DNA from: Festucalex cinctus
Taxonomy: Eukaryota; Chordata; Actinopteri; Syngnathiformes; Syngnathidae
Reading direction: 5' to 3'
Length of the DNA stretch: 64,000 bases
Assembly: GCF_051991245.1 (NCBI RefSeq)
Contig: NC_135414.1
Coordinates: forward strand, 13,094,793 to 13,158,792
The translations under genes and the position numbers were made by a program. Under the pieces are notes generated by a model, which ran no database searches, was not told the origin of the DNA, and saw nothing but the letters and a program-made list of their open reading frames with translations. Below are positions 13,177-23,550 of the stretch, one piece after another (positions within the stretch are counted from its first letter, which is position 1; every line of letters begins with the position of its first letter).

Positions 13177-13240
13177 CATTCACTGCCAGCACAGTAAAAA
13201 TTGACATTTTTACGTCTATGGTCATCAATGGCAGTGAATG
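13177..13240. repeat. Short palindromic element
   Basis: CATTCACTGCCA (13177-13188) and TGGCAGTGAATG (13229-13240) are a perfect 12-bp inverted repeat around a TTGACATTTTTACGTC core. Probably the remains of a small MITE. Confidence 0.5.
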
Positions 13241-14010
13241 TGAATCATCACTGAAGACAATCAAGGACACAGAATGCAAAAATGAGACAATTATGTCCAT
13301 TTGTGAGGACACAAACACACATCTACGTCATAAGAGAAAAAGTATCTTTCCTCAGGGAGTCTTACCTCCCTTTAGGTTTCTTAGGCGCATCACATGGAAG
13401 TGGCCAAGACATCTCAGCCACCTCTTGTGCATCAAATCTAAGAAAGGTGAGGCAGTCAGCTAGGAATGAAACTTTTTTTTTCCGCTGTCTCATCCTCCAT
13501 TCTCACCTGGAGCTAGTCAGCGCAAGTTCGTGTCTCAGTCCGACATGTCCATAATTCATACGGCAAAGCTGTGCGATGGGCCATGCATTATTCAGCACCA
13601 TGGCCTCCTCCTGCAAACAGGCAAACGCGGCTCTATTAGGGCAGCACTAAGGCTAACAGCAAACAATTAAAACTGCATTGATTGCTTCATCAAGAGACAA
13701 AATAAACTGAATGAACTAGAAAGACGGTAGTCACTCAGTCCTCAATGCATTTTAAATTGAAAACAGTAAATGCAACTTAAAAGCTTATAACTTTCCCTTT
13801 GCTACCATGTATCTTTTGTGGCAAAACTGTACAATCAAGTTGATGCTTCCACTGTATAAACATTTGTCAGTACGCATTATTGAGCTTTTCTTACATGAGG
13901 TCAAACTAAACCAATAAATTGATATTTGTAGACATTTTGTTCAGTGTCGCAGATTTCCAGTTCGGTGCCATAATGGTTAGAAAGGAGAGCTGAGGTCTAG
14001 TCATAAAAGA
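13241..14010. other. No recognised gene
   Basis: Two overlapping plus ORFs of 99 and 90 codons (13164-13463 and 13282-13554) have no recognised similarity and overlap a palindromic repeat, so I do not call them genes. Confidence 0.45.
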
Positions 14011-14339
14011 ATAATCAGCAGTAAATATCAATATTTTGTATAGAATTAATATAATTTTATTATTTTTTATGTACAATTAGCACTTTTAAAAAGTAATTTT
14101 TCTACTTGCTGTCAACTGATGATGACATCACATCAGGCTCAATCATGGCTCAGTTTACTGACCAAACGCAGAAAACAGGTGAGCAATGATTGGCCGTTAC
14201 CAACTTCCTCAGCACAGCTGATGACATCATCAGTTGACAGCAAGTAGAAAAATTACCTTTTAAAAGGTATTAATTGTACATGAAAAATAATGAAGTTATC
14301 AAATTTATTCTGGACAAAATATTAACTTTTCACTGCTGA
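14011..14339. mobile_element. Palindromic MITE, about 330 bp
   Basis: Long imperfect inverted repeat. The inner arms TTTTTCTACTTGCTGTC and GACAGCAAGTAGAAAAA are perfect, and the outer arms start near TCAGCAGT and end near ACTGCTGA. The centre contains AATCATGGCTCAG and GCAATGATTGGCC. It belongs with the hairpin at 20231-20508 by shared phrases (GATGACATCA, AGTTGACAGCA, TGATTGG). Confidence 0.7.
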
Positions 14340-14629
14340 AAATTGTTCAATGAGTCAAGTATCCCTTTATTTAGGGATGAGCCCTGCAATAAATGGTGAA
14401 ATGAATGGCAAGTCAGTCTCAGCGGAGGTCAAGACGCACACCCAACTCATATGGTTAGTGATGGCCACACGTGAACATGCGACATTGTTTGGCCTATCTG
14501 TGCTGCAGGGAATTTGGTGCGCTCAGTAGTCGACCTGAGACTGTTGTGATGGTACGTCGTGTGATGGAACACTTCCTAAAGTTGCATTGAGATGTGGAAT
14601 ACAAGAACACAACACTTCCTCAATGTCAG

Positions 14630-15097
14630 GGTTTTGTGGGAGGTTGCGGACCAAAGTGAGACGAGGTAGAGCGAGGAAGCTGAGGTAATGTTCAAACAAA
14701 AAGGGTTTAATTACTTACACACAAAAAATGTGGTGCACAAGGTGCCGACAGGAAACAATGAAAACAACAAAGTCCTAAATCCAAGCAAACTCAAATAGCA
14801 TGATGAGGAATTGGCAAGATGGGGGGCAAACTGTGGAAACAACAAAATGTAGTACTGACAATCGACCAACAAATTCTCAAACAAAAACATGAGAATAAAT
14901 ACACACCAACTAATTACACAACAAATGACACCTGGACAGGACACACGTGGCTGAGGGAACTGATTGGCTGAACAGAAGGTTGTGGATGACAAGCACAGGT
15001 GTACATGATCACACTAAACGAGAAACAAGAAACAAGGAAAACACAGCTGAAGTGACCAAAGACAAAACAGAACAAAAACCCAAACCAAACCATGATA
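14630..15097. repeat. Possible unclassified interspersed repeat
   Basis: A-rich stretch with AGGGTTTAATTACTTACACA, CAAGTCCTAAATCC-like, ACACCTGGACAGGACACACG and ACACAGCTGAAGTGACCAAA. Layout and phrasing recall a multi-copy teleost element, but I cannot name the family. It ends where the 15106 hAT is inserted. Confidence 0.3.
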
Positions 15098-15105
15098 CTC
15101 TATGG

Positions 15106-15989
15106 CAGGGGTGTCCAAACTTTTACATTTGAGGGCCACATACAGAAAATCAGAAGGACGCAAGGGCCACATAATGTTGTGAAGAGAAATTGTCTTTAGT
15201 CCTAAAAATTGTACAAATAATTTATTTGTGCTTTTGCATATTTAGCAAAATGCTACAGTATATAAACCAATGTATTTCTAATATGGCAGTAGGGTTATTA
15301 TAGTTTTGGAATTTTTCATTTTAGTTAGTTTTATTAGTTTTCAGGTTGGTTCTGTTAGTTTTATTAGTTTAGTTCTTTAAAAAAAAAATGCTTAGTTTTT
15401 TTTTTTTTTTTTTTTTTATGTGTATTACTTGTGCGCAATATTTAAAAAAAAAAAAAAAAACACCATGGGAGCAACGTCATCTGAAGGTGCTTTTCTATTG
15501 GTTGCTGCTAGATGATGTCACTTTTAAGAGACAACTTTCAAACGTCATTATTCCGGTTTATATCAAAATAAATCTACTAAAAATCACATTTAAAATCATC
15601 CGCAAAGGCTATTGGATTAAATTAATTACCAATGACTAAAACGAAGGACATGTTTGCTATAATTATAGTTAATTTTAGTTAGTTTTGTAAACATAAAATT
15701 TAGTTTCAGTAGGTTTTTGTTTTTTAAAAAGCATTTTTGTTTTTATTTTATTTCGGTAAAAATATTGTTTTTGTTGTTTTTTTTATTTTAGTTTTATTTT
15801 ACTAAAATAACCTTTAATGGCACCTGTTTTTCGATACCCTCCCTTCTTACTTTCACCATCTCCAAACATTTTTGTTTTGTTTATTTTATTTGAATTGATT
15901 CAGATGCCATTTTTAGCACATGTCGCGGGCCACTGAAAAATGGACGGCGGGCCACAAACGGCCCCCGGGCTGTAGTTTGGACACCCCTG
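15106..15989. mobile_element. hAT-like element, 884 bp, perfect 8-bp TSD
   Basis: Terminal inverted repeats CAGGGGTGTCCAAACT and AGTTTGGACACCCCTG, flanked by CTCTATGG on both sides (15098-15105 and 15990-15997). These hallmarks identify a hAT superfamily MITE. Nested inside at about 15291-15821 is a second T/A-rich repeat with ends GGGTTATTATAGTTT and its near reverse complement. Confidence 0.85.
15291..15821. mobile_element. Nested AT-rich element inside the 15106-15989 hAT
   Basis: Begins GGGTTATTATAGTTTT and ends ACTAAAATAACC. Both ends are followed internally by TTTTAGTTAGTTTTATTAG-type arrays. Flanks AATATGGCA and TTAATGGCA are similar, suggesting a diverged duplication. Boundaries are approximate. 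Confidence 0.45.
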
Positions 15990-15999
15990 CTCTATGGGT

Positions 16000-16179
16000 T
16001 ATATGCCACGGAAGAGGCGGGACTGTTTTTACACATCAGTTTGTTTCCGGTTTGGGACGTGTGGGCTGCATCAAAAATACTCGTGCTTCCGACTTTGTGC
16101 CCCTCGGTTGCGCGTTCGCAACCCGGACGGGAAACAAACTGATGTGCAAAATCACGTCCCGCCTCTTCCGTGGCATATA
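16000..16179. mobile_element. Palindromic (foldback) MITE, 180 bp
   Basis: The 24-bp perfect inverted repeat begins TATATGCCACGGAAGAGGCG (16000-16023 with 16156-16179). An inner 17-bp pair, CACATCAGTTTGTTTCC, lies at 16032-16048 and 16130-16146. The whole unit can fold into one hairpin. It lies immediately beside the right TSD of the 15106-15989 hAT. Confidence 0.75.
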
Positions 16180-16183
16180 CTCC

Positions 16184-16689
16184 ATTCAAGATGAAGAGAG
16201 TCTGATTTGATAAAAATATATATGTTTTGAATTTGGGGAAGGGGGTGTAAACTATTTTTCAATAAAGTAGGCTTCTGTACCTCCAAAAAGGTTATAAACC
16301 AAAGCTCGAAAAGCTCCTGTACTGATTAAGTAGCACTGTAGTAGCATGTCAGTTGTGAGCACAGTGTTAGCGCAAGGGAAGCTCACCTCACAGCTTGTTC
16401 CACCTGACAAGGCTTCTCCCCCCAACTGGCAAAGCACTAATATGGGAGCAGTTGTTCCTTTGTTTCTCCGAGGAGGACAGCCTCCAGGTGGCCACTCAGC
16501 CTTGTCTACTGATGTCATGTCACCTCAAACACAACATCATAGCGCATTAGAGCATCCTGGCAAACATGCACACACGCGACTGCTTTTACTGCGGCAGGGA
16601 CGGACAGTAGCTGATACGCACGCATGCATGAGCGCACACGATCACGCCACAAATGGGAGGAAAAGTCGTTTGTTCTTAAAAAGACATTG
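16184..16689. other. No recognised gene
   Basis: Includes a 114-codon plus ORF (16346-16690) overlapping an 88-codon minus ORF. Both look like chance frames. A cluster of CACACGCGACTG/GATACGCACGCATGC sequence lies near 16570-16640. Confidence 0.45.
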
Positions 16690-17250
16690 ATTTATATTCC
16701 AAAGCGCTCCCACCATGCAAAAAGGATTTTATTACTAATAAATGAACATACAATTTATATTAAAAACTAAAGTCAAATCTGCGGTGTTGTGTGAATCTTT
16801 TATGCAAATGGAATTTCAAATGAGGAGCAGCTATCTACAGAGACCTCGACTGTTTTTCTACAGCCCTCTATTAAAATTGATGCCACCACTGATTTATGTT
16901 ATTAATAACGTGCTGCCGAGGAAGGGAAGCAAAAGTGATGAAACAGCTTCGCTCATATCGCTTGAGTCCCTCCTTCCCATCGCTCGTCCTGTGGGTCCCT
17001 AGTCGCCTTCTATCTCTGCTTTACACGTCTGCGGTGGCTCACACTGATTTTATAATTGGCCTCAAGCTCATTGTTATTCAAAACCCTGCAGAAACAATTA
17101 TTGCCAGACCTCCCGACCTTTAACCGCTTAGTAATGGTTGGAACTAAAGTGACTCGAGAGGCGGCTAAGAGCAAAGGTCTGAGGTGTCTTTATGCTGATT
17201 CATAATTCTGTCAAGGTTATCGCACGCACGCTCCAAACTGGATTACTTTA
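16690..17250. promoter_or_regulatory. Candidate conserved noncoding block (unproven)
   Basis: Non-repetitive. It contains AATTATTGCCAGACCTCCCG, CTTTAACCGCTTAGTAATGG, TGAGGTGTCTTTATGCTGAT and TCATAATTCTGTCAAGGTTA. The last group is T-box-, homeodomain- and Sox-like. Short ORFs here have no recognised homology. Confidence 0.2.
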
Positions 17251-18094
17251 ATGCCACGTTTTTATCTCTTTTTAAATGGCTTTAAAGATGATTCATCTTT
17301 CAAAATGTCCTACATATTTCCAACTGCCAGATAGATGTTTCAACAAAACTACAACACTTTGACATGCACAGAGCGATGTCTACGTCAGCCATGTCTGGAC
17401 GACAGGCTCCCAACAAACACAAAACGTACCGACCCGAGACCCTGTCAACAGTGAGTCACAAATGGAGTCCTTGATGATACACCTACACCAGTTAATGCTG
17501 ACAAATAGTCACAACAAATCAAGTCAACGGTCTTAGCCAGATGTCAACCGGGTAGCAACCGACAACAGTCAAAGCCGCAGACACAAAAGCCTCAGGACGT
17601 CCTTATGAATATCCCAACACAGCAACATTGTGCTGACTCACAGAGACAGACTTGGAAAACGGCAAATAGTGGGAAACACATTATTTTCCACTTGGGTGAT
17701 GAAGACCGTAGTAAGGAGGAAAAAAAAGTTCTCTCAAAAGAACTCATGACCTTCAGCTTGGGAGACAGTCACTCTACCACCTGAGCCATGCCACTCTTGC
17801 TGTTTGCCACTATACTGCATTGCTGGGGTGTCCAAAAATGAGACCAAAAATGGTATCTTGGAGGTACAAGGATTCCGCCTAACACCATCAACACACAGCA
17901 GGAGCGGAATGGCTCCGGTGGTAGTGCAGGTTCATTCTTTTGTTTTGTGTACTTTTATTTATTTTAATTTTTAAAATAAATTGGTAAAATGTATTCAAAA
18001 CTCTCCTTGTAAAATTTTGTTAGAATTTCTAAGTGAAATAAATAAAAATAAATAAATAAATAACTATTACTTCTTTTTTAACAGTCCAGAATGA
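17251..18094. other. No recognised gene
   Basis: Unique DNA apart from the tRNA-like SINE head at 17738-17797 and an AATAAATAAATAAAT run near 18045-18062. Confidence 0.45.
17738..17797 (-). repeat. tRNA-derived SINE head (partial)
   Basis: On the minus strand, GTGGCATGGCTCAGGTGGTA and GAGTGACTGTCTCCCAAGCT then AAGGTCATGAGTTC: a tRNA-like A box and a decayed B box. Confidence 0.45.
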
Positions 18095-18112
18095 TATATT
18101 ATATTATATTAT

Positions 18113-18485
18113 CCATCCATCCATCCATTTGACCATCTTGACCGCTTATTCCTCACAAGGGTCGCGGGGGCTGCTGGCGCCTATCTCAGCTGGCTCTGGG
18201 CAGCAGGCGGGGTACACCCTGGACTGGTTGCCAGCCAATCACAGGGCACACAGAGACGAACAACCATCCACACTCACACGCACACCTAGGGACAATTCGG
18301 AGCGCCCAATTAACCTGCCATGCATGTCTTTGGAATGTGGGAGGAGACCGGAGTACCCGGAGAAGACCCACGTGGGCACGGGGAGAACATGCAAACTCCA
18401 CCCAGGAAGGTCCGAGCCTGGACTCAAACCGGAGACCTCAGAACTGGGAAGCGGACGTGCTAACCACTCGACTACCGTGCCGCCC
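18113..18485 (+). repeat. Teleost interspersed repeat (CATCCATCC...TGCCGCCC type)
   Basis: Starts CCATCCATCCATTTGACC and ends CGACTACCGTGCCGCCC, with ACCCTGGACTGGTTGCCAGC and GCATGTCTTTGGAATGTGGG between. TATAT-type microsatellites flank both sides (about 18095-18115 and 18486-18530). This is a full-looking copy of a repeat found in many percomorph genomes. The 169-codon ORF across it is incidental. Confidence 0.75.
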
Positions 18486-18554
18486 TATATTATATTATAT
18501 TATATTATATTATATTATATTATACTACATTTTTCAACCACTAATGGATTACAG

Positions 18555-19205
18555 TTAGAGCCATTAATATTGGGAAATGGACGCACTTCTCACCTTATTG
18601 GGTCTAAACTCAACCACAATAGATTTGAAATGAAATAAGTAAGATGTGCTTTAACTGCTGACTATCTTTAATTTGAGAGAATTTGCATCCATATCATGTG
18701 AACGCTGTAGAATTACAATAGTTTGTATACATGCATCCCACTTTTATGGTCCCAAAAATAAAATTTAAATCAACAATTATGAATAAAGTTTCATGTTTTA
18801 ATAATTTGCTGCACACCACAGTCAATTACAGCCTGAAGTCTGCAGCGCATAAACATTTCATTGTCTTCAATCGAAATGCATGCTTAATCGGATTCAGGTC
18901 AGGTAATAATTGCATTTCACTTCTTTGCTTTAAAACCCCCTGTATGGTTGCTTTGGGCATATGCTTTGGGTCATTGTCCATCTGCAATGTGAAGCGCCAT
19001 CCAATGAGTTCTGAAATATTAGGCTAAATATGTGCAGATAATTCTGCCTCAAACACTTCACAATGCATCCTATTGCTTTTGTTAACAGTCACATTGCCAA
19101 TAAATAAACTGGAACATTTCCATTGGCAGATGTAACGTAACCTGCCCATGGAATAGCCAAGCAGCCAACTGTCCCATTACTTTTAGTCCTTAAAAAGTGG
19201 GAGGC
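18555..19205 (-). pseudogene. Tc1-like transposon relic, minus strand
   Basis: TTTGGGTCATTGTCCATCTG, CAATGTGAAGCGCCATCCAA and GTGCAGATAATTCTGCCTC resemble, in reverse complement, the middle of teleost Tc1-like transposase genes. The ends TGCATCCCACTTTTATGGTC and CTGTCCCATTACTTTTAGTC resemble the shared termini. No intact frame remains. Confidence 0.6.
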
Positions 19206-20230
19206 AAATACAGTACAATGTACATCATTATATGGAAGAGGAAGAATTACTGTCAGTACCAGTTCACTCCTTTACAGTGGCACAGAAATGTTGTTTTGTA
19301 GACTAAAATGACAATAAAACAAAAGCAGCACATCCACCATATTAAATCCTGAAAACATCCACAGTCATAGGTGTTGGCTACATGCTGAATGTTACCCGGC
19401 AACATTCTAGAGGAGCACAAAATATTAAAACCTCATCATGCTATTATGCAGTTCTGATAGCTTGACAAGAAGTTTAAAAATGAGAAATAACATTAGAAAA
19501 GACACAGCCGCTTTATTGAATTGTTTCTTTTGAAAATAGAACTTGAAATTGAGGCAGAAAGCACAACTCACGAGACTCATTGGGCTCTATTGTGTGCATG
19601 TCGACTTGAGGTGTTAAAAATACTGAACCTGTACCTTCAATATTTTCATAAGGCGCTCATTGAAGTCTTTAGGATAGCTTTAGTAAAAGTGTAGTGCAGG
19701 AAATCAAAGGTCTACGCTGCATAATGTTGGAAACAGACTACCAGCAAGTGGATTTTAAAGCTGACCAAATGTTGACAATACTTCAAACTTCATACTGCAA
19801 ATGTGGTGCTATTCTTTTTTCCTTCTTTTTTTCCCCTTTAAATTTCCATCATTTGCAATTCTTGCTTATTTCCCATCAACATGCATAAGTGTAGCAGCCT
19901 GCAAAGAGTTTCTCAGCAGGTGGCGTGGCGGGCAATAATAATAACTCGCTCCACTAAGCGTGCGGTTTCCACTGACAAATGTGTTTGCAGTCTGCAAGGA
20001 CCTGCTGTTTTGGAATTCTGGCCCATTGGGATATTAACCTTGTAAGACTGACATCAGTTTTCACACACACAGTGTGAGAGGTTCCATTGTACTTGTTGGT
20101 GGTCTGGGGGCACAATTTCCCACTTTTGACTGTCAGGTGTGACTATAGAGCACAAATCATTTCAGAAGTAACTAAGTTCCCCACTAGTCGAAACAGTATT
20201 CTGATTAATTTAACGTTTGTGGAATATGAA
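19206..20230. other. No recognised gene
   Basis: Mostly unique. 19510-19700 and 19930-20060 are moderately complex. Short ORFs only. Confidence 0.45.
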
Positions 20231-20508
20231 TTAAGCAGCAAAATCAACCGTTTTTATCCATTTCAGGGGGCGGCCATTTTGCCATATGCTGTCGACTGAA
20301 AATGACAACACAGTTGCTCAGGGCTCAGGTAACAACCAATCATGGCTCAGCTTTAGAATATCACATGACCAAACTCAGAAAACGGTTGATCCATGATTGG
20401 TCATGAATTAACTGAGCACGGAGCAACTGTGACATCATTTTCAGTTGACTGCACGTGACAAAATGGCCGCCCCTTACACGGATAGAAACAGTTGGGTTTT
20501 GCTGCTAT
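20231..20508. mobile_element. Palindromic MITE, about 278 bp
   Basis: Arms start TTAAGCAGCAAAATCAACC and end with its near reverse complement at 20508. Shared inner arm phrases are GGCGGCCATTTTG, CAGT(C/T)(G/A)ACTGAAAATGA and CACAGTTGCTC. The centre holds two inverted copies of CCAATCATG. The whole unit is self-complementary and has no ORF. Confidence 0.75.
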
Positions 20509-20942
20509 CACAATAACAATTAACACTCTCCATTAAGTATGTATATTATGGGTGTCAAAATTTGTGTGTTAATTTTGAGTTAATTTAAAGTTCATGTTAT
20601 GCTCCAAATTTTTAAACGCATGATTAATGCTCGCCCCTTACTTGGAAAGCCTGTACTGGGGGAATTCCAGTCGCAATGCAGCAGACATGCCCACATCAAA
20701 CTTTAGCCGTAATAATTGTAATAATAATGCATATATTTGTGGAGGTTGGGGTCAAGTTATATGTTACAATTTTAAAAATGTGCAGAATTTCACAAGTTAC
20801 TTCATGTTAGATATCTCTTTTTTTTTTTTTTTTTTTTCTTTTTTTTTTAAGAGCTCAGAATTGTTCATTCGGTAGTCTTACCGATTCAAAGTCTTGTCAT
20901 CATTGCTCTTTTCTTTTTTTTTTTTTTTCTTTTTTTTTTTTT

Positions 20943-21060
20943 GTGTGTGTGTGTATGTGTGCGTGCGTTTGCGTGCGTGCGTTTGCGTGCGTGCGTGCGT
21001 TTGCGTGTGTGCGTTTGCGTGCGTTTGCGTGCGTTTGCGTGCGTGCGTGTGCGTGCGTGC
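20943..21060. repeat. GTGT/GCGTGCGTTTGC simple repeat
   Basis: About 118 bp of alternating purine-pyrimidine GT, GCGT and TTGCGT units directly next to T-rich tracts. It lies inside the retroposon, near its A-rich 3' end. Such tracts can adopt Z-DNA. Confidence 0.9.
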
Positions 21061-21189
21061 AAATACTTATTAATTTTTTTACTCATTCATTCACCTAAAA
21101 CCTTATAAATATCCCATTACCCTTCGCCTTAACCAGGTACTTCAGAATCTTGCCAGAGTCGTGAGATTTAAATGGTCAGGAGACCAGAG

Positions 21190-21605
21190 AAAAGGTCAGA
21201 AAAAAAAAGAAATAAAGAGAAAAGAAAGGTAAATCAAAGTGACATCCAGCACCGACCAAACACTTCCTGCCTTCCCCATGATTACAAAATCAAAGTCTTA
21301 CGCCAACCCCGGAAGCCTCTAAATTCCAGCAAATTTAGCGAGATCTCAAGAGCCCAGAGGAAAAACTAAAGAGAGGAAGGAGGGAAGGATCGATAAGGCA
21401 GAGTGAGATCAATAGAAGCCAGTACATCCAATCCATCAAAGTGAAGTCCAGCACCAACAAGACCCCTCCTGCGTGGTTACAAAACCGGAGTCTTATGCCA
21501 ACCCCAGAAACCTCATACTTCTAATAAATTAAGATCTCAAGTGACCAGAGGAAAAACTAAAGAGAGGAAGGAGGGAAGGATAGATAAAGCAAAGTGAGAA
21601 CCACA
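21190..21605. repeat. Two 190-bp tandem units
   Basis: The block containing GGAAAAACTAAAGAGAGGAA recurs at about 21358 and 21548, a 190-bp period. Neighbouring phrases also recur: CCAGCACC(G/A)A, TTACAAAA, GTCTTA(C/T)GCCAACCCC, AGATCTCAAG. Together they form a small VNTR inside the retroposon. Confidence 0.8.
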
Positions 21606-21749
21606 GACACCAGCACCAACTGATTCAAGGGGCTGTGGGAGGGAGAGGGTACTTCTGTTGAGTTTCAGTAGATGCTGGTGCGACGGATCTGGCATGCATA
21701 AGGACCACCACCAAAGAAAGAAGCCGTCAACCGCGGTCCAGCAAAGCGA

Positions 21750-23550
21750 GCACCCCCCCCCCCCCCCCCCCCCCCGGAATCCCCAGGCCGCGGCAGCACC
21801 AAGGCCACCCCCAAGCCACCCGAGCGGACACCGGTCGGCGAGCCGACCCAGACACCCGGAACACCCCCGCCCCAGCCCCGGCCCACACCCCCGAGCCCAA
21901 GGCCGCAGAACGAGGCCCAGCGGGCCCCCACAGCGCCCCACCGGTCCCCAGCCCCCCACGACCCCCCCGCACCCCACCCAAACCCGCCATCCACCACGAC
22001 CCAGGCCCCACCACCCCCGACCCCCAAACCCCCGAACACACCCCGACCCCCAGCACCCAACCCCCCACCCACCCATACCTCCACCCCCCCCCCAAACAAG
22101 CCGCCCCCCCCCAACGGCCGCCACCCCCCCCCGCGAACCCGGCCCCCCGCGAGAACCCCCCACCCCCCCCCGGAAACCGGCACCGGGCAGCAGCGCAGAG
22201 AGGGAAGATGTGCCCACCCCACCTCCAGCCGCGCGAGATTTGCACAGCGGCGGGAGGGGGGAAGCAGAGGAGGAAGCACCAGGGGAGAAGGCGGAACACC
22301 AGAACACCGAGCCCGGTGGGGAGAGGCCCCGGTCGTCACGCCAGAGTACAAGTGACACCTAACCCTGTTACTGAGTCCGCCAGCTCGCCGACTGGCGAGC
22401 TCTACCCTTACACCGTGAATGTGGCCCCACCCAGTGTATATACAAGTGTGTGCGTGTGGTGCATTAAAATTGGGAGCAGGTGAGTCGGAGCAGAGGGAAA
22501 AAATTTCCCCTATTCCGACCCACCCGTATCCCCCCCCCAAAAATGAATATGTATATGTGTGGTGCATTAAAAAAGGGAATGGAGGGACAAAGTGGTGGGG
22601 CAGGGACACAAATGGGGGGGACCACAGCGCTGCCAGGCACTGCAGTCCATCCCCTCTGATGGCTCCCCGCCCCAACTCACCCCTCCCCTTGGACGTGAGG
22701 TGCATTAAAATTGGAGGGGAGTTGAAGGGTGAAGACGGTGTTTCCACCCTTCCCCACCCCACCAAGAAATGTGTTGTGTGCCATATGTGTATATTTACAA
22801 AGTGTATAGTGCAAGCTAGTGAAGTGAGTAAGAGGAGCGACCAGCGGGGCCTCACCCAACCCGGCGGGTGTAGGTGGCACGCCCGCCCCCCAGCACCCCC
22901 ACCCCCCGCCGCCCCCCACCTCATCCACCCGGCACCACAATGGGCGGACAGCCAGCGCAGCAGGGCTACCGGACAGCCCACCGGCCACCGGAGCCCGCCC
23001 GGGGCGCCAGGAGTTATACCGGAGTGGGGCAGGCCCCAAACCCTCGCCCGGCCCCCGGAGCCCGACGCCCGGGCCGGGGAGGGAGCCCCAGGCCCAGGGA
23101 GAGGGAGGGGGAGGGGCCGCAGGGCAGACAGGGAAGGGGGGGGGGGGGCGGGGGAAGCGGGGAGAAGACGACAAGAAGGCGAAGGGGCGGCTGCAGGGCA
23201 GGAGGCGGGGGGGGGAGAGGAGGAGGGAGGGCGACAAGGGAAAAGGGACCGGGAGGCAGAGGAGGATGGGCGGGAGGAGGCGAGGAGGGAGAGGCGACGG
23301 GGGGGAGGAAGGGGGAGGGGAGAGGGAACCACGGGGCACACCGGAGGCCCACCCACCCCGAACCGCGCCGCCGGGCACGGAGCAGCGGACCGCGCCGGGA
23401 CGGCACCGCCCCGGGCACCAGGGGAAGCACCCCAACACCGCACCCCACAGGGGGCCCAGGGAGCGGCCAAGACGCAACCGCCACCGAGCAGACAACGGGG
23501 GGGGCAGAACCACCCCCGCCCGACCACAGGGGACGGCGTCAAGAAAATTG
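21750..23550. repeat. Extreme GC-rich low-complexity block
   Basis: C-rich on the given strand to 22200, G-rich and mixed after 23100, in a neighbourhood that is otherwise AT-rich. It includes three copies of GTGCATTAAAA at 22459, 22562 and 22700, each followed by (A/T)GG(G/A)-rich DNA. Open frames of 625, 378, 278 and 273 codons overlap on both strands and encode Pro/Gly/Arg/Ser-rich strings. No domain is recognised. Confidence 0.85.

Noticed and set aside
18129..18638. 169-codon ORF
   Set aside because: Lies over the CATCCATCC interspersed repeat and adjoining TATAT microsatellite. The coding is incidental.
20943..21060. CRISPR-like direct repeats
   Set aside because: Simple GCGTGCGTTTGC microsatellite without unique spacers, in a vertebrate genome.
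21665..23542. 625-codon minus ORF and overlapping 378-, 278-, 273-, 234- and 225-codon ORFs
   Set aside because: They overlap on both strands in GC-rich low-complexity DNA where stop codons are scarce, and they encode Pro/Gly/Arg/Ser strings without domains. The region is an inserted repeat, so I do not call proteins.
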